Source: Tillus elongatus (lineage: Eukaryota > Arthropoda > Insecta > Coleoptera > Cleridae). Taken from it: a DNA stretch of 64,000 nucleotides. Below are positions 1-13,548 of the stretch, piece after piece; positions within the stretch are counted from its first letter, which is position 1, and every line of letters begins with the position of its first letter. Made by a program: the position numbers and the translations under genes. A model generated the notes under the pieces. The model saw only the letters and a list, made by a program, of their open reading frames with translations. It was not told where the DNA came from and made no database searches. The stretch covers positions 113,911,084-113,975,083 of the forward strand of contig OZ023265.1 of assembly GCA_964006375.1 (NCBI GenBank). Direction: 5' to 3'.

Positions 1-1190
1 CTTAAGAGAACTAAAAAAACTACTGCGCACCGACAGCTTATATAACCCGCCGACCTATATATGGTCCAGACGCCCAACAATGCGGCTCTTGTTGGTTGTT
101 TTTCCTTCAGCGAATTTATACGGCCGGTTCTTCAGTTGGAAATGTTGTCAAGGTCAGTACGACACGGTGAGCTTTGTTTAGGACACGTTTTATGACTTTC
201 AGATGGCTGAAAAACATCGCGAGCTTTTTGAAAGTCAAATTATATACATTATTTGTTCGTTAAGTATACAACGCGTAGTACGAAACTTAATAAGGCGTCA
301 TTATCAGTTCATTATGGATATTAATGTTGCCTTACAATCAACATTGTAAGTACTTTTTTGGGCGTGACTTAACGTTGGAGCTTTGAAGGTCAAAGTATGC
401 AAGTTAGTCATTGCGTAGGTATGTTCGGGCACAAAATGGTTAATCCTCTCCACACATTTTGTTATAAAATTAGAGCTTTTATTTTCGTTTACGCACATCG
501 TTACTGACAATAGCAATAATAAAGATGAATTCATTATTAAAATATAAAATTGCCACTACAGAAAACTTAAAAAAATATAATCATAACATGGGTATCGCGG
601 GAGAATTGGCGGAGAGGATATCAGTGTTTTCGTAATTAGATTTTTAAAGGAAGTTCTAATGTAATAGCTTGAAATATTGTTGACGTTTTTATACATTTAC
701 ATTTATATTGAAAATTATATTTCTTAAATGTACAATAGGGTGGTGCGTCGTTATAGGTATACACTTTTTTCTCTTAAGTTTGAAACGCCTGTATGAATAA
801 AAGTTGTGTCTTAGTAAGAGAAAGTAGGCGGTCTTTTGATTTTTCTACTACACTTACCACCTCCCCAGCAGTCCTAAAACTTTATATATCTTGAACAATA
901 TGACAATTTGTATTTGTTTTTCAACTAAGAATGAAAATTTAAACTCAATTAAATGAAATGGTTGTGAATTTTTTGGAACTGTTCAAACATTATCTCCATA
1001 TAAAAAACTGTTATACGAATTATATAAAGTTTTCAAAACCTATGTAAGACAAAAATGTATATCAAACAAGTGGGAATGAAAATACATATCTAAGAACTTA
1101 ACAATTTATTTTAGCTTTTTGTAAATTTCTAAAGAAATTACAAGATTAAAAAATAATATTTATATTATCAAGCAATCAAACAGAAAAGCA
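1..1190. other. AT-rich DNA without a recognisable gene
   Basis: I see no recognisable coding sequence, RNA gene or transposon end here. Short open frames, such as 304-534 on the minus strand, have no motif or relative that I can name. The base composition is AT-rich like the rest of the non-LINE sequence. Confidence 0.5.
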
Positions 1191-1199
1191 GTAGACATT

Positions 1200-3030
1200 T
1201 TAGATTTTAAAATCCTTTTTACTTTCAAATTTTGATATTTTTGCACTTGAGTCCAGTGTGTTTCCAATAACTCCGTCCCTTCTTATCGTTTCACATACTA
1301 TGGACACGGATTGCGTGACAAGCTTCACAGCCCTTTCGGCTGACTGGGTATGAGATGGATAGTTTTTGCAGTGGGAAATTATGGATGACGTCAGCTCTTC
1401 CATTACTTGTTTTAGCTGATTTTCTGATCATTTTTTAACAATCTGGGGTTCACTCTATTCAACAGATTGCCAGTCAATAATTTCATAATAATCTGCAGCA
1501 CCAAAGTTTAACGTTGGTATAATAAAACTTTTTATGCGTCTACTGCTACTGTTGTTCTCGTTGTGTCGTGCTTTTAGGATCTTTAAGTAAGCAAGATTTA
1601 TAATATAGTGCTCATCCCAGAGCATACTTAATAAAACGTTTTCAGTGTAGCAAAAGTGTCCAATCCTCTGAACGGCAACATGGACTATACTTTTCAGTTG
1701 CTTTTCGTAAGTAGTCCGACAACCGAATTGTATCAAAGAAATTCTTTGCTCCATAAATTAACGAGGAACAAAACCTAATTCTAAACCAAATTGGTGCATC
1801 CACTTTCACAACAAATCTCGCTAATGTGACCATATGGCCATATGAGCTGATGGATTTTGACTAGCTGTATACAAACGGAGAAGTATGTTACCGTTTGTTA
1901 ACCAACCAGAATTGTTAAGTTTCCCAGGGTCTCGTTTGGACATAGTTTCAGAGCAAATGCCATTTATGACCACTTGACATATATCAAACATATACTTCTG
2001 ATCTGAGCTTAACTTACTGATCATAATATCCTGTAGTGTAGACTCTATTGGTTCAAATTTAGTTACTGGAAGCTTTTTACACCGAGCTAGGGCTTGTCCA
2101 ATGGGGCCTCGAAAAGCACTAGGTCATGTCGTCTTTCCATACAAGTGTCGAAATAAAGGTCGCAGTGGTAATTCATTTGCGTGAAGCTAGCAAATAAACC
2201 ACTGCAGCAGTCTGCTCTAACGCTAACTGCTCTAACAAAGAAATGACATCCGCCTTATTTCCTGTATTTGTATTGGTCCCATCGCAAACAACCACTTCTA
2301 AATTATCCACTGAAATTGATGAAGATTCTAAAAAATGTATCATACTTGCCACAATATTATGTGAAGAAGCGCTTGCTTGGGAAATATGTCCGAGATATTT
2401 AGAGCTAGGCTCTCCTTCGAGAACAATGTGTTCTTCCACAACGGCTTTCGTTCTGTTGTCACACAAAGTTAAAGTTTTAGCTTTGCAGCCACCAAAATAC
2501 AGACCACGCAGATACAAAGACTTATTTTGTTCCTGCTGAAGTTTTTGACGTTCACAGTCACGTGCTCTTCTAACTTTGTCGCGTTAGCTCTTGTCGGTCA
2601 ATACCAACTCTCAGCATATTTCTGGACGTTCTTTGGTCTAGTAGAAAGGATTTCTTCCTTAAAGGTACCTGTCTTATTGAAAAAAAAGCTTATAAGTAAA
2701 GGATACATTTCCAAAAATATATTTGGCTGCCTTATATTGTTTGTAACAAAAACATTAAGAGAAGTCGTTACATTTTCAAGCTGCAACATCAAATAATCGT
2801 TTTCCATCTGCTCTGAAAGCATCGAGTTTACATTTATACGAAGCCACGTGCTTTATCACATTATATGGTTTCAGCAGGTTTGCCGTTTATTGTTGTATTT
2901 TTTAATGCGTGGGTGACTGATTACAGGAATACTAGCTTTTTTTTATATATCTTCAACGTGCTTAGCAACAATTTCTGATGTTTGAGAACCGAGGAGGTTT
3001 CTATTAACTCCTTGCATCCCCAAGGCATTC
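1200..3030 (-). pseudogene. Decayed multicopy arthropod protein of unknown function
   Basis: Successive minus-strand fragments run in protein order from high to low coordinates. A piece with KASIPVISHPRIKK lies near 2900-3020. A block with YLGHISQASASSHNI and VVCDGTNTNTGNKADVISLL spans 2173-2517. A block with RDPGKLNNSGWLTNGNILLR spans 1821-2024. The end, with CHTQ-like SHTQSAERAVKLVTQS, spans 1200-1403. I recognise this block order as a large uncharacterised family that occurs in many copies in insects and crustaceans, possibly transposon-borne. Fragments change frame and contain stops, so this is a dead copy. The overall order is intact, so it was probably inserted or duplicated as a unit. 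No biochemical function is assigned. The family recognition is from memory and moderately sure; the coding ancestry is clearer than the identity. Confidence 0.6.
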
Positions 3031-4054
3031 ATGTCCATAAGAATGATATTACAACGCCTTCATACGTCGGTAACATAACATAACCTAACTCTTTAGGTGC
3101 ATCAAATATAGGACAGTTCACAACATTTCTTGTCTTCTATGACATTTTGTCTACTAATATTGTGACAATTATGCCCACTCGATTTTATCGCCAACACTAA
3201 TACCATAAATATGTAGGAATTGATAAACATTAAACAATAACACACACGTTGCAGTTGTAACGACTGTTAAAAGACTGATATCTTTTAGCTGCCAAACTGA
3301 GCAAGAAAAAACGCAATCGCGTGCGCGTATGCTGCAATTTATGTATATTATGTCAAAGCAAGGCTATACATTGTATTTTATAAAGTAAGCTAATGTAAAC
3401 CACAGCAGAAAACATTAAAAATTGCAAGAGAAATTTCGGAAAAATTCACAAAATATTTTTTTTGGTCTCATCGCAGGTATGCTGAATAGCTACTATAGAT
3501 AGAAACAAGATTTTTTACCTTATAAAAAAAAGTCGACATTTTCCACCTCCCCAACAAGGGGAAATGTTTTACGTCATCACCGAGGTGGGGTCTTGTGGGC
3601 CCTAGCTTTGAAATGATTCAAAAATAATGGTTATTTTTGTTGTTTTTGTGCAAAAGAATCATATTTATACTTACAACTTATGAAAAAAACACAAACTTGA
3701 TAAAAACACTACATTTATTGTCTGAATGGCTTAAATCAGAAAATATCGAGATTTATACACTCGACAAACATTCCTTTTTAAAAAAATTCACAAACAGAAA
3801 AATGATTCTTAAAAATACAAAATATTTTGGAAACAGCAAAAAAAAGTTCAAACTATACAATCTTCAAATGGTGTGGCAGACAAAAGAAACATAATAAAAC
3901 TAGTAATCACGTAATTGGCTGAAATTTTCGCATTAAAAATGGAGATGCTTAAACACAGATATTTTTCGCACTGCTCACAGAAGTACCTCGACTTTCTGTC
4001 TATGTTTCTGGGACATTATTCACATCTACCACGTTGGTGCAGAGTATACATTAT
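3031..4054. other. No gene recognised
   Basis: This is AT-rich sequence between two relics. The plus-strand open frames at 3637-3894 and 3915-4121 are lysine- and leucine-rich by composition and show no family motif. The second one overlaps the start of the transposase relic in a different frame and is a shadow. Confidence 0.45.
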
Positions 4055-4738
4055 AATCATGAATGTATTAAGAAACTTCTCCGGAGTGATGAATCCAAAT
4101 TTACTGAAACAGGTATCATAAATACTTATAACTTACATGAGTGGTGGTAGTGGTCAAAAGGTGGTATGGCGTCGACTGTACTTACTAACCACAATTTTCT
4201 TTTATATAACTTACATGAATGGGGACACGAAAACCCTCACTTTACACACAAAAGATCTTTGCGATGGTCATTAAACATTTGGGCTGTATTGTAATATGAC
4301 AATTTAATAATTGATCCACGCATTCTACCTGATCGACTTAACGCAGACATGTACTTTCAATCTTTAAATGAGAATTTACCTATACCATTACTCGACGCAG
4401 TTCCTTTGCCCCATAGTTTAAATTATTGGTTCCAACATGATGGTGCCCTGGCCCATTATGGAATAGAAGAGAGGAATTTCATAAATCACAATTTCCCTGA
4501 GCGATGGATTGGACGAGGTGGAACCATAGCATGAACTCCTAGATCATCCGATCTTAATATACTGGATTTTTTCACAGGCTTTCTAAAAGAAAAAGCTTAT
4601 AACGAATCCGTTGTCAATAAAAAAGAGGTAGTAGCGCGTATTCATGCTGCTGTGACATTCGTAGATGAAAACTTACAAAGAGTTCTTGCTTCCATAATAA
4701 ATCGGGCGACTGTGTCTTGAAGTATAGGGCGATTTCTT
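4055..4738 (+). pseudogene. Tc1/mariner-superfamily transposase relic, 3' part
   Basis: The frame gives SDESKFTETGIINTYNLHEW near 4085-4145, the first catalytic Asp region. WFQHDGALAHY (about 4430-4460) carries the second Asp, then FPERWIGRGG, and PRSSDLNILDFF (about 4530-4570) carries the third. The tail RIHAAV...VLASIINRATVS matches the usual C-terminus. This is the arthropod transposase type seen several times in this window. The N-terminal helix-turn-helix half is missing or unrecognisable. There are stops near 4290 and 4534, and an extra 78 bp sits in the catalytic core. A TIR-like end containing GGGACACTCCGTATA lies at about 4927-4941. It is a dead, 5'-incomplete copy. Confidence 0.8.
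4127..4222. repeat. 78-bp in-frame insertion with an 18-bp direct repeat
   Basis: TATAACTTACATGAGTGG (4127-4144) recurs with one mismatch at 4205-4222, 78 bp later. The unit is inside the transposase relic. It adds 26 codons, so that YNLHEW is read twice. Related copies have only one such motif. It is either a small target-duplicating insertion or a slippage product. Confidence 0.6.
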
Positions 4739-4741
4739 TGA

Positions 4742-5887
4742 ACAACTGTTGTAACAACAGGACATTGTTTTGTTTAAATATCCATTCGCCTGTAATAAAG
4801 TTTAAGTTGAATGTGCGTTTTTTAAATCAACAATCCGATAACAAATGACAATTGGCAATCTTTTCACGCTTAATTTTCAATTTGTTTTAGCCCTCTGAAT
4901 AAAGTCCCAAAATCACGGGCGACAATTTTGGGACACTCCGTATATGATGATTTTAAGAAACGTTGGTGAAGAACAGAATTGTAAACAGAATTAGTAAGTG
5001 GCGGATCTATTTGGCAGTTAAGTTTATAATCAATCATGTTTTAAAATTGTGTCCACAAGGAGTAAGCTTATTCGTGTAATTAATAACAAATAAATATACC
5101 ACAAATTTTCTACTGCTTATACTTTCTTCGGTATGATATGGCTGGTGTTCCAATTATTTTATCTAGACTAGTTGTTTCATTGTTAGTACACATGGCACAT
5201 TTCATTCGACGTGAAGAGTTCCAAATGTATGCATCATGTACATGCACGGAAAATCCTGTACGTCTCAAATCGAACAGTTCATTGTACTTAATGATATGCC
5301 CAGAATTTTATGTAAGCCTTCTATTTCGACAGGCTCTTGAAATAAAATCCTCCACCAATGCTTTCGCAAATATAAGATATCATTTATAGCATCTTTATTT
5401 TATGTCAGCTTACCCTCTTATAGAACACGAATAAAATTTTAGAACCGGTCTCGCGTGGGTCTTTGAGATATTGCATTCAAAATTACCTGCATAAAAAAGT
5501 GAAAAGTACATTCACATCTCTTTTAAATCCAAATGAGAAATAAAAAATCTGTACGTTGCAAGGTAGAGAGAGGTAAATGATGACTGTTAACTCCCACAGG
5601 CTGAAACGAAGTCAGAGGTATAAGGGTATACGTTATTGCAGACACTGAAAAATATACATCGTTTCTGTGATTCAATTAACTGTTAATCTAGATAAATCAG
5701 ACGTCGTAATAATGGGTGGTGTTGGTTGCGACTAATTAAGATTTTATTTAGGGCTAGTCTACAACTTCTAAACTTAACGGTATAAATTAAAGTCTTTTTA
5801 ACCACAATATTAATTTATAGTCCAGTACACATGAAATAGTCTAAAATAGACTAAAATTCTAAGATAAGGTTATAATAAAATAAACAG
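4742..5887. other. No gene recognised
   Basis: Apart from the mariner-like end near 4940, I see no motif or repeat here that I can support. The open frame at 5138-5389 has no recognisable family. Confidence 0.4.
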
Positions 5888-7775
5888 TCTGGACGCAGCA
5901 AGTGCATTATGGAAGTGAATTTTCATAAAAATGTTTTTAACAGCAAATATGTCTCTCTAATGCAAGCAGGCATCAATCTGGTTACCGGTGTAACCTATAT
6001 AGTAGAAACAATATACCACCACATTTTATCAAAATAACTTATTGTTTGAAAATGTAAAAAAAAATCCGAAAATAAACTTAAAGTGTTTCCGAGAAAACTG
6101 ATTTCCTAGCCAACAAACCATAGGTTAATAGCGAATTGAGTAATTGAAATTTGAGGCATTTGATGAAAATTCTCTCCCAAAACGGTCTAGATTTTTTTCT
6201 TACAAACATGCATCAAATTTCGTAAAAAAATGCAAAAATGCAGTAACATAAGGCTGTTCGAAAAAAATTGTCGGTATCGCCAACGACTTATGAGCCACCC
6301 TGTGATTGTAAAAATAATTTTGTAAGATGCAGCTCAAGACACCCTATCATTAACGTGTACAACTTTTTCTCGTATCTTGTATAATAACAATTATATTGAG
6401 CTTTACCGTAGAAATACGTCAGCATGTATATATGCGAACTGATAAACACTGAAACTAAACCCGGATATGGATTCTAGGGGGACCTAGTTTGCGCTTATTT
6501 GAATCTATTTTTTTTAATTTCAAAAGTCGCCGTCTCCTCATCAACGAATTTTTTCTACGAAAATTAGCTAAAAATTATATGCCGTTAAACCATAAACTTA
6601 ACTAAAACTACCGCCAAAGCATCAGAGAAAGGGTGTATTTGAAATGAAATTTCTGGAAACATATTAGTAAAATGAAGGACAATAACGGTTGAAGCCAAAA
6701 CTAAAGGGTTTGCAGAACACTCTTCTTGCGACATTTTCTTTACATAATCCGTATTTGTTTCAGGTTCTTTGCCTAAATGTTGCCGATTTTGATGTTTGAA
6801 ATCGCGACTTTGACGTTTTGAGGAAACCCCCCCCCCTTTTTTTTTCTTAGATGCCCATAACATTTTTCTTTTTAAACTCAGAACTAAATTTTAGTACATG
6901 GTTCTCCCTTTATAATACAAACGAATTAAATTTGGTTGCCCTTACTTTGTTATTTCCGGATTTACTTATCCAAGCCACTTGCAAAAGAAAGGTATTTCAG
7001 AAAATTCATTTCAAATAGACCTTTCTCTGATGCTTTAACAGTAGTTTCAGTTATAGAGTTTATGGTTTAATTCTCTATAATTTTTGGCAAATTTTCGCAG
7101 AAGAAATTCTCTAATGAGGTTCCCGCGATTTTAAATTTTAAGAAGGCCCTAGGACCCATATCCGGTGTTAGTTTTAGTTTTTATCTGTTTACATATATAC
7201 AGGGTGACGCATTTTTACGGTAAAGCTCAATATTATTATTATACAAGATTATAGACAACTGCATATTTGTCTTGTATTTGCAACTTGTCACATTTTTGTC
7301 ACATATCGAAAATTGTGATACAGCCTTTTTACCAACAAAAATCGGAATCTAATGCAAATGAGGTAATCAGAGTGGTTTTCGTTTACATTATTTCATAAAA
7401 AAATCGAGATGCGGTATACAGGACGCTCTCAAATAGTAACTGAATAAAAAATAAAAAAAACTGTTGTAACTCAATTAATTCAAATAGAACAGTCTGTATG
7501 TTGTATTTCAGAAGTGAAAGTCATAACAATAAATGTTTAATAAGTTACTTACACAAATGTTTTCGCATTTTCGTGAAAAAATTGTTTGCAAATTTTCATG
7601 CAAAAAACTTTTTTGGCGGAGGGCTTATGTGATGAAATATTGGACATTGTTTCTACTATATACGTTATACTGGTAACCAAATGCATTCATTAAAAAAGAC
7701 ATATTTACTATTAAAAACAGTTTTTATAAAATTTACTAGCATAACGCACTTGCTGCGTCCAAACTTTTTGTAATA
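5888..7775. repeat. Fold-back repeat, TA-cored family
   Basis: The left end GGACGCAGCAAGTGCATTAT (5891 on) and the right end at 7745-7775 (inverse complement GGACGCAGCAAGTGCGTTAT) are inverted copies. The next 100 bp inside each end are also inverted copies: both carry ATATGTCT and the GGTTACC...TATATAGTAGAAACAAT block. Further in, 6360-6560 is inverted relative to 7085-7275. That inner arm includes a mariner-like MITE end (CAGGGTGACGCATTT at about 7200) and the CCGGATATGG marker of the family. The middle holds poly-C/poly-T and no gene; the minus-strand frame at 6585-6863 is non-coding. The same arm recurs at 54.7-57.6 kb and at 63.2-63.6 kb. Confidence 0.65.
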
Positions 7776-8574
7776 CGCTAATCCACACTGGATACTTTAA
7801 ATATATGCCTTAATTATGCGCAACGGTAATTAATAAAAAATAGTTAACAGATGATATTTAAGATCAGTCGGTAATACATAGTCACCTTGATTCTCAGCCA
7901 CGATATCCTCTTTTTAAATAACTTCTTAGCTTAAACAGTAATCAAAAATGTAATTAGGAAGCTTATAAGTTCAAGTCATTTTAACAGTATGTATATAATA
8001 CCTTGTCTATTATAAATACCACCTACGATTTGCCGTGAGCGCAATAAAATAATTAAATTCAAATTGCAATAACATTAAAACACCATTTATTAATGCGTGG
8101 GTGTTGACTAAACCTGTAAATCTGAAGTATGAATTATTGGCCAGTCAAAAATTACATGTTTCCTATTGTCCGTTTACATTAAAGTGTACTCAGAGGTCCA
8201 TACAAGCAGCATATATCATCGAATTACAAATGTAGAATTTTACATCGTAAGATAATAATTGCTCGGCCGAGAAAGAAATAAAGGAAAATATAAATGAAAT
8301 TCATTATCCAAAACCTCTCAAGTTGAGTTAACTTTTTTACATCTCATTAACATCAATTCTTAAAAGCATCTGAAGTAATTATTCCAAAAACTTAATTAGC
8401 GACATTCTTAGTAATATATAAAGGATTTTGAATGTCCTACGTTTTATCATTAAAAATAACTTACATTCTGCAATAGCTAGCAAACTCACAAAAAAAATAT
8501 CTATAGAAGTTCAGTAAAATTCATGAAAATTGTATAATCTTATCATATAACACAAAAAAAAGAATAAAGATTGA
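7776..8574. other. No gene recognised
   Basis: This is AT-rich sequence with no coding or repeat signal that I can name. Confidence 0.4.
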
Positions 8575-8690
8575 AAACATTGAAAAAATAAATTTCACAA
8601 ATTTAGGATTTGAACCCGCGTCATCCCTGAGTCCAAGTATCGTACGTTGGCTTTCACGAATTCGGCTATGGCTCACATGACAGGTTTGTT
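8575..8690 (-). repeat. tRNA-derived SINE-like head
   Basis: On the minus strand an A-box-like stretch (ATAGCCGAATTCGTGAAAG) is followed by a near-perfect B box (GGTTCAAATCC), as in tRNA-promoted SINEs. An AT-rich tail runs on to about 8530. The fold is not a complete tRNA: the acceptor arms do not pair. It differs from the SINE at 27.7 kb and 50.6 kb. I saw no convincing target duplication. Confidence 0.45.
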
Positions 8691-9039
8691 GTAATGAACG
8701 GGTTATAGGCTCGAATGTTAATGTAGGCTTTAGCATAGCAAATACTTTTTATTTCAAAAGGAGTTTTGCAAATATTTTATCAAATGAAGAAGAGCAACAC
8801 TTGCACCAGAAATCTAGGACTTTACATTCCACTTTATATTTTACATGCATCACGCCCAGGGTCTTTGTTAACACTTATCAGTTTAGACTTTTTAAATCGT
8901 CACTTTGACACTTTCACAAGAACTGTACAATTTTCATAGTAAATTTACCCGTACTTCAGGAGTTTTCGAGTCAAGAAAGATAGTCTATCGCAATTTTCAG
9001 TAGATTTTGTTTAATACACAATTTATTTGCGGTTCTCTT

Positions 9040-9220
9040 ATTACCAGTGGCACCTTTTTTTTTTCTATAAATGCTTATAACTTTTTTCTTTCTAATGAAT
9101 GGATTTAGATTTTGGTACTGGATTCACATTTTATAATATTAAGGCGCTTACCAAATTTCATCAATATCGGCCTATTATTTATTTAGTTATCGGTGTGGTA
9201 TATACCTATATACATATATA
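9040..9220. repeat. TA-cored repeat, left flank interrupted by a transposon
   Basis: The stretch ending in TTATCGGTGTGGTATATACC and a TA tract matches the flank that precedes (TA)n arrays elsewhere in the window, for example at 42990-43010 and 57570-57612. The matching right half lies at 12361-12480, beyond the long-TIR transposon. The two halves are parts of one repeat opened by that insertion. Confidence 0.55.
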
Positions 9221-10075
9221 CAGGGTCCGGCAAGTTTAGAGGATCAGATAATTATCTTCACAACTGCTCTATCCATCAATGTTAAATTTGGTATCCATAG
9301 ATATGCCAGTGTTTCACATAACCGGAAATTAGTTTTATGTATACAGAGTGATCAGTTTCCCTGTGCCACACCAAACATGTATTTTTTTAAATGGTACACC
9401 CTATATTTTATTTTATTTGTTGGTAAAGCACTTCATGGTGAGTAAAATGATGCCCAGCAATAGGGGTCTGGGATCAACGGTTTAGAAGTTATTCTATTAT
9501 TTGTCCGAAATTTTATTCCGATTCAACACAACAGTGCTGCCATGTCGTCGCAAAACCTGTCAATATCTGGTATTTCCATGACTCTTGACTCAATGTAGCA
9601 TAATAAAATATGGTTATATAGTTTGCGAAAATATCCACTTATACAGGGTGTTACATTTTACAAAGCTCAATTTTTCTCGAAAATTTCAAATCGAACACCC
9701 TGTATATGACTACGGCATCAGATAGCGGGTTTGGTAAGCTTTCTTCCAATACCATATTTGCTGGGGTTTAATTGAGTGGATCAACACAAACTGATGGATC
9801 ATTTGTAAACGTCTGGGCTTTCTTATTTCTAAAGGTGAATTATAATTTTTACAGGCTTTTAATAAAAATCATGGACATGGCATATCTTTTTGTAAATTGT
9901 TACATCGTTTTTAGATAATTATATGGTGAAATTTATTTTTAACTTAATTTATAAACAACAAAAATTAAATAAAAATAATAGTAGGTACCACCTTAATTTT
10001 ATACATAAACGAAAAATTTCAAATAATTGAAATAATCAACTAGTTAGCAAAATAACAGTTTTAATAACAAGTCTA
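9221..10075. repeat. Left terminal inverted repeat
   Basis: This arm aligns almost throughout with the inverse of 11412-12249. The last shared block is AAAATAACAGTTTTAATAAC near 10054-10073. Differences are mainly single substitutions and small indels. Confidence 0.85.
9643..9702. repeat. 60-bp palindromic unit inside the left TIR
   Basis: ACAGGGTGTT begins the unit and AACACCCTGT ends it, so this stretch is itself a miniature inverted-repeat unit embedded in the long TIR. The equivalent unit is at 11767-11827 in the other arm. Similar ends, with CGATTTGAAAT next to the terminus, occur at about 45290-45310 and 45601-45619. Confidence 0.7.
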
Positions 10076-10287
10076 ATCTTCGTATGATTTGCCTAAGGGT
10101 AGCAGCATAGATTTACATACTCAGAATAACTCCGATTTAAAATAATTATCACTGAAACGCTCAACTTGTTGCCTAGCAACAAGCTTCTGAACCTTTATTG
10201 AAAATAATAAAGCTATTTCACTAGTTTAACAACAAAATAGTGTAATTACGTGTATTGGATTATTTTTGTCAATACAGTAATTAATCC

Positions 10288-11411
10288 ATGTCTGCATTCA
10301 GTGTGGATTATTCAGTTCAGGAGAGAATGGATATGTTGGAGATTTATATTGAATGCGAAAAAGTGGCGACCCGTGCATCGCGAAGGTACAGGTACATTTT
10401 TTTGTTCATTTACACTGAGTTTCCATATAATTGTTACAATAATTATTTAGGGATCGGTACCCAGAGCGACGACACCCGGATTATTGATCATTTCTGCGTA
10501 TTTACAATACATTTTCACAATTCGGAAGTGTAATAGGAAATCAGCCAATTACCCACGTAAAGCCAATTACCAACGAAGAAATTTCGTAAAATACTTTACT
10601 TCATTTGCAAGAAAACTCAGGTTTATCAGCTACACAACTAGCTTCAGTAACCGATATTTGAAATAGAAGTGTTCGAAGAATAATGACAATGTATAATTAT
10701 AAGCCTTAAAGGTGTCATTTTGTCCAAGGCCTCAGAGATGGCGACTATGTGAGCCGCTCAGAGTTTTCGTATTGGGTGAATGAAACTATAAATATAGATC
10801 ATAAAACTTTAAGCCATATCCTTTGGACGGATGAGTCAAAGTTCACAAATAATAGTGTGTTGAATAAGCATAACAGTGTAAGATGAGGAATGGAAAATCC
10901 ACACTGGGTTTTTTCGAGGAACCACCAAACTGAATATAAAACCAACGTATGGTGTGGGCTATTAGGTAATAGAATGATGGGGCCCGTAGTTTTTGAAAAA
11001 AATTTAGACCGGACGACTTACCTCAATCACCTAAACACACATCTGGACGATTGATTGGATGATGTTCCACTGAATGTCCAACCTAGGATTATTTTTCAGC
11101 ACGATGGATGTCCACCTCACAACAGCAGTTTTTGACCCTAATTATATAGGTACAAATGCCCAAATACGATGACCTGCAATGTCCCCAGATTTGACTCCCA
11201 TGGACTTTTTTTTGGGGCTACATCAAGGACCAAGTCTATTCAGATTTTGGCATAAATCCTGTAGTTAGCGTTCACAATCTACAACAACGGATGTTAGATG
11301 CATGTCGGAATGTTGATCGGGAGATGATCCATGCTGCTACGCATAGACAAATTATGGAAAGATTAGAACTTTGCGTTCAGCAAGGGGGAAACGTGTTCGA
11401 GCATCTGATTT
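10288..11411 (+). pseudogene. Transposase of the long-TIR element, lightly decayed, one intron
   Basis: The ATG at 10288 opens MSAFSVDYSVQERMDMLEIY, which fits the N-terminus of the family. After a short intron the frame resumes as DRYPERRHPDY. The second helix-turn-helix reads ISNRSVRRIMTMYNYKP. The catalytic core reads LWTDESKFTNNSVLNKHN (first Asp), FQHDGCPPHN (second Asp) and SPDLTPMDFF (third Asp). The C-terminus is LELCVQQGGNVFEHLI and then TGA at 11409-11411. Without the intron the gene is about 353 codons, the normal size. Damage includes TGA in place of Trp near 10484, stops near 10885 and 11052, and an extra T in a T-run near 11210. I infer recent inactivation. Confidence 0.85.
10386..10450 (+). 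other. Candidate 65-nt intron in the transposase gene
   Basis: A GT...TAG stretch of 65 nt interrupts the frame between codons for ASRR and DRYPERRHPD. Removing it restores a continuous phase-2 reading through a conserved motif. Homologous relics at 23.4 kb and 44.05 kb read through the same position without a gap. It could also be a small insertion that happens to have splice-like ends. Confidence 0.6.
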
Positions 11412-12480
<1,069 letters not shown>

Positions 12481-13378
12481 GTATGGTCAATTTCATTTAA
12501 ATTTTCCTTTATTTTTTTCTCGTCCCAGCGATTTTTATCTTACACTTGTAATCCGGTGATATATGATTACTAAAAAAAATACTCTGTACAATTAAAAGAT
12601 TACGCACAGTGGCCACAAAATTATAATGTAAAAACCACAGATTCTGGAAAATGCCATAACTAGTAATTCATTTATTGAGGAGAAAGAGTAACTGTTACCC
12701 ATTAACTTAGCATGCTCAAGGATTTTCGGTCCTCTTATTTTCTTGGAATTTGTCTGCCAGCGTGACACTTCTTAAGCGACAGATTTTCCGGTAGATGGAA
12801 GTAGTTGAATTAAGAAACATCACCGGATTTAGCGCTATTAGATTTATTTCTTTGAAGGGCATCTTAAGTGTACTAATTATCAGAAGAAAATTAAATCATG
12901 TTAACAGTCCTAGGTAGTTGGAAACTCTTATTTTGTAAACCTGTTCTTTTTAAAGGAGTTTTATCATAAAAGTATCCATTTTGAAATATCTCAACTTACT
13001 TAAATAGCTTTTCTTATAAAATGTACGATGGGGTCACCATGTCCGTGTGGAACCAGGTAGTATTTTCTTACGGTAGCTCCAATTAACACAAAATGTTATG
13101 AACAGAGACTGTGTACAACCAATCAATAATTGTTTATTATTTCTAAACGTCAACAGGTCTGGGTTTGACATGATTAAAAAGGAAGTTGAATTGAAGGCTT
13201 TTGTCTGGTAGAAAAAGCCTTTCATTCCAAGTCCTTTTTAATCATAATAAATTTGTAAATTTTCAGCCCTGGCTCATTTTCTTCCCTAATACCGGTACAA
13301 TGTATGTAAGGCTAGATGTATTCTCACCATAATTATAAACGCAGACCAGTTATGTATTAATTAGAGCTCGTCAGTGTG

Positions 13379-13380
<2 letters not shown>
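12481..13380. other. No gene recognised
   Basis: This is AT-rich sequence. The minus-strand frame at 13034-13225 shows no known motif. Confidence 0.4.
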
Positions 13381-13468
<88 letters not shown>

Positions 13469-13490
13469 AAACGGCTAAAAAATATGGCTG

Positions 13491-13548
<58 letters not shown>

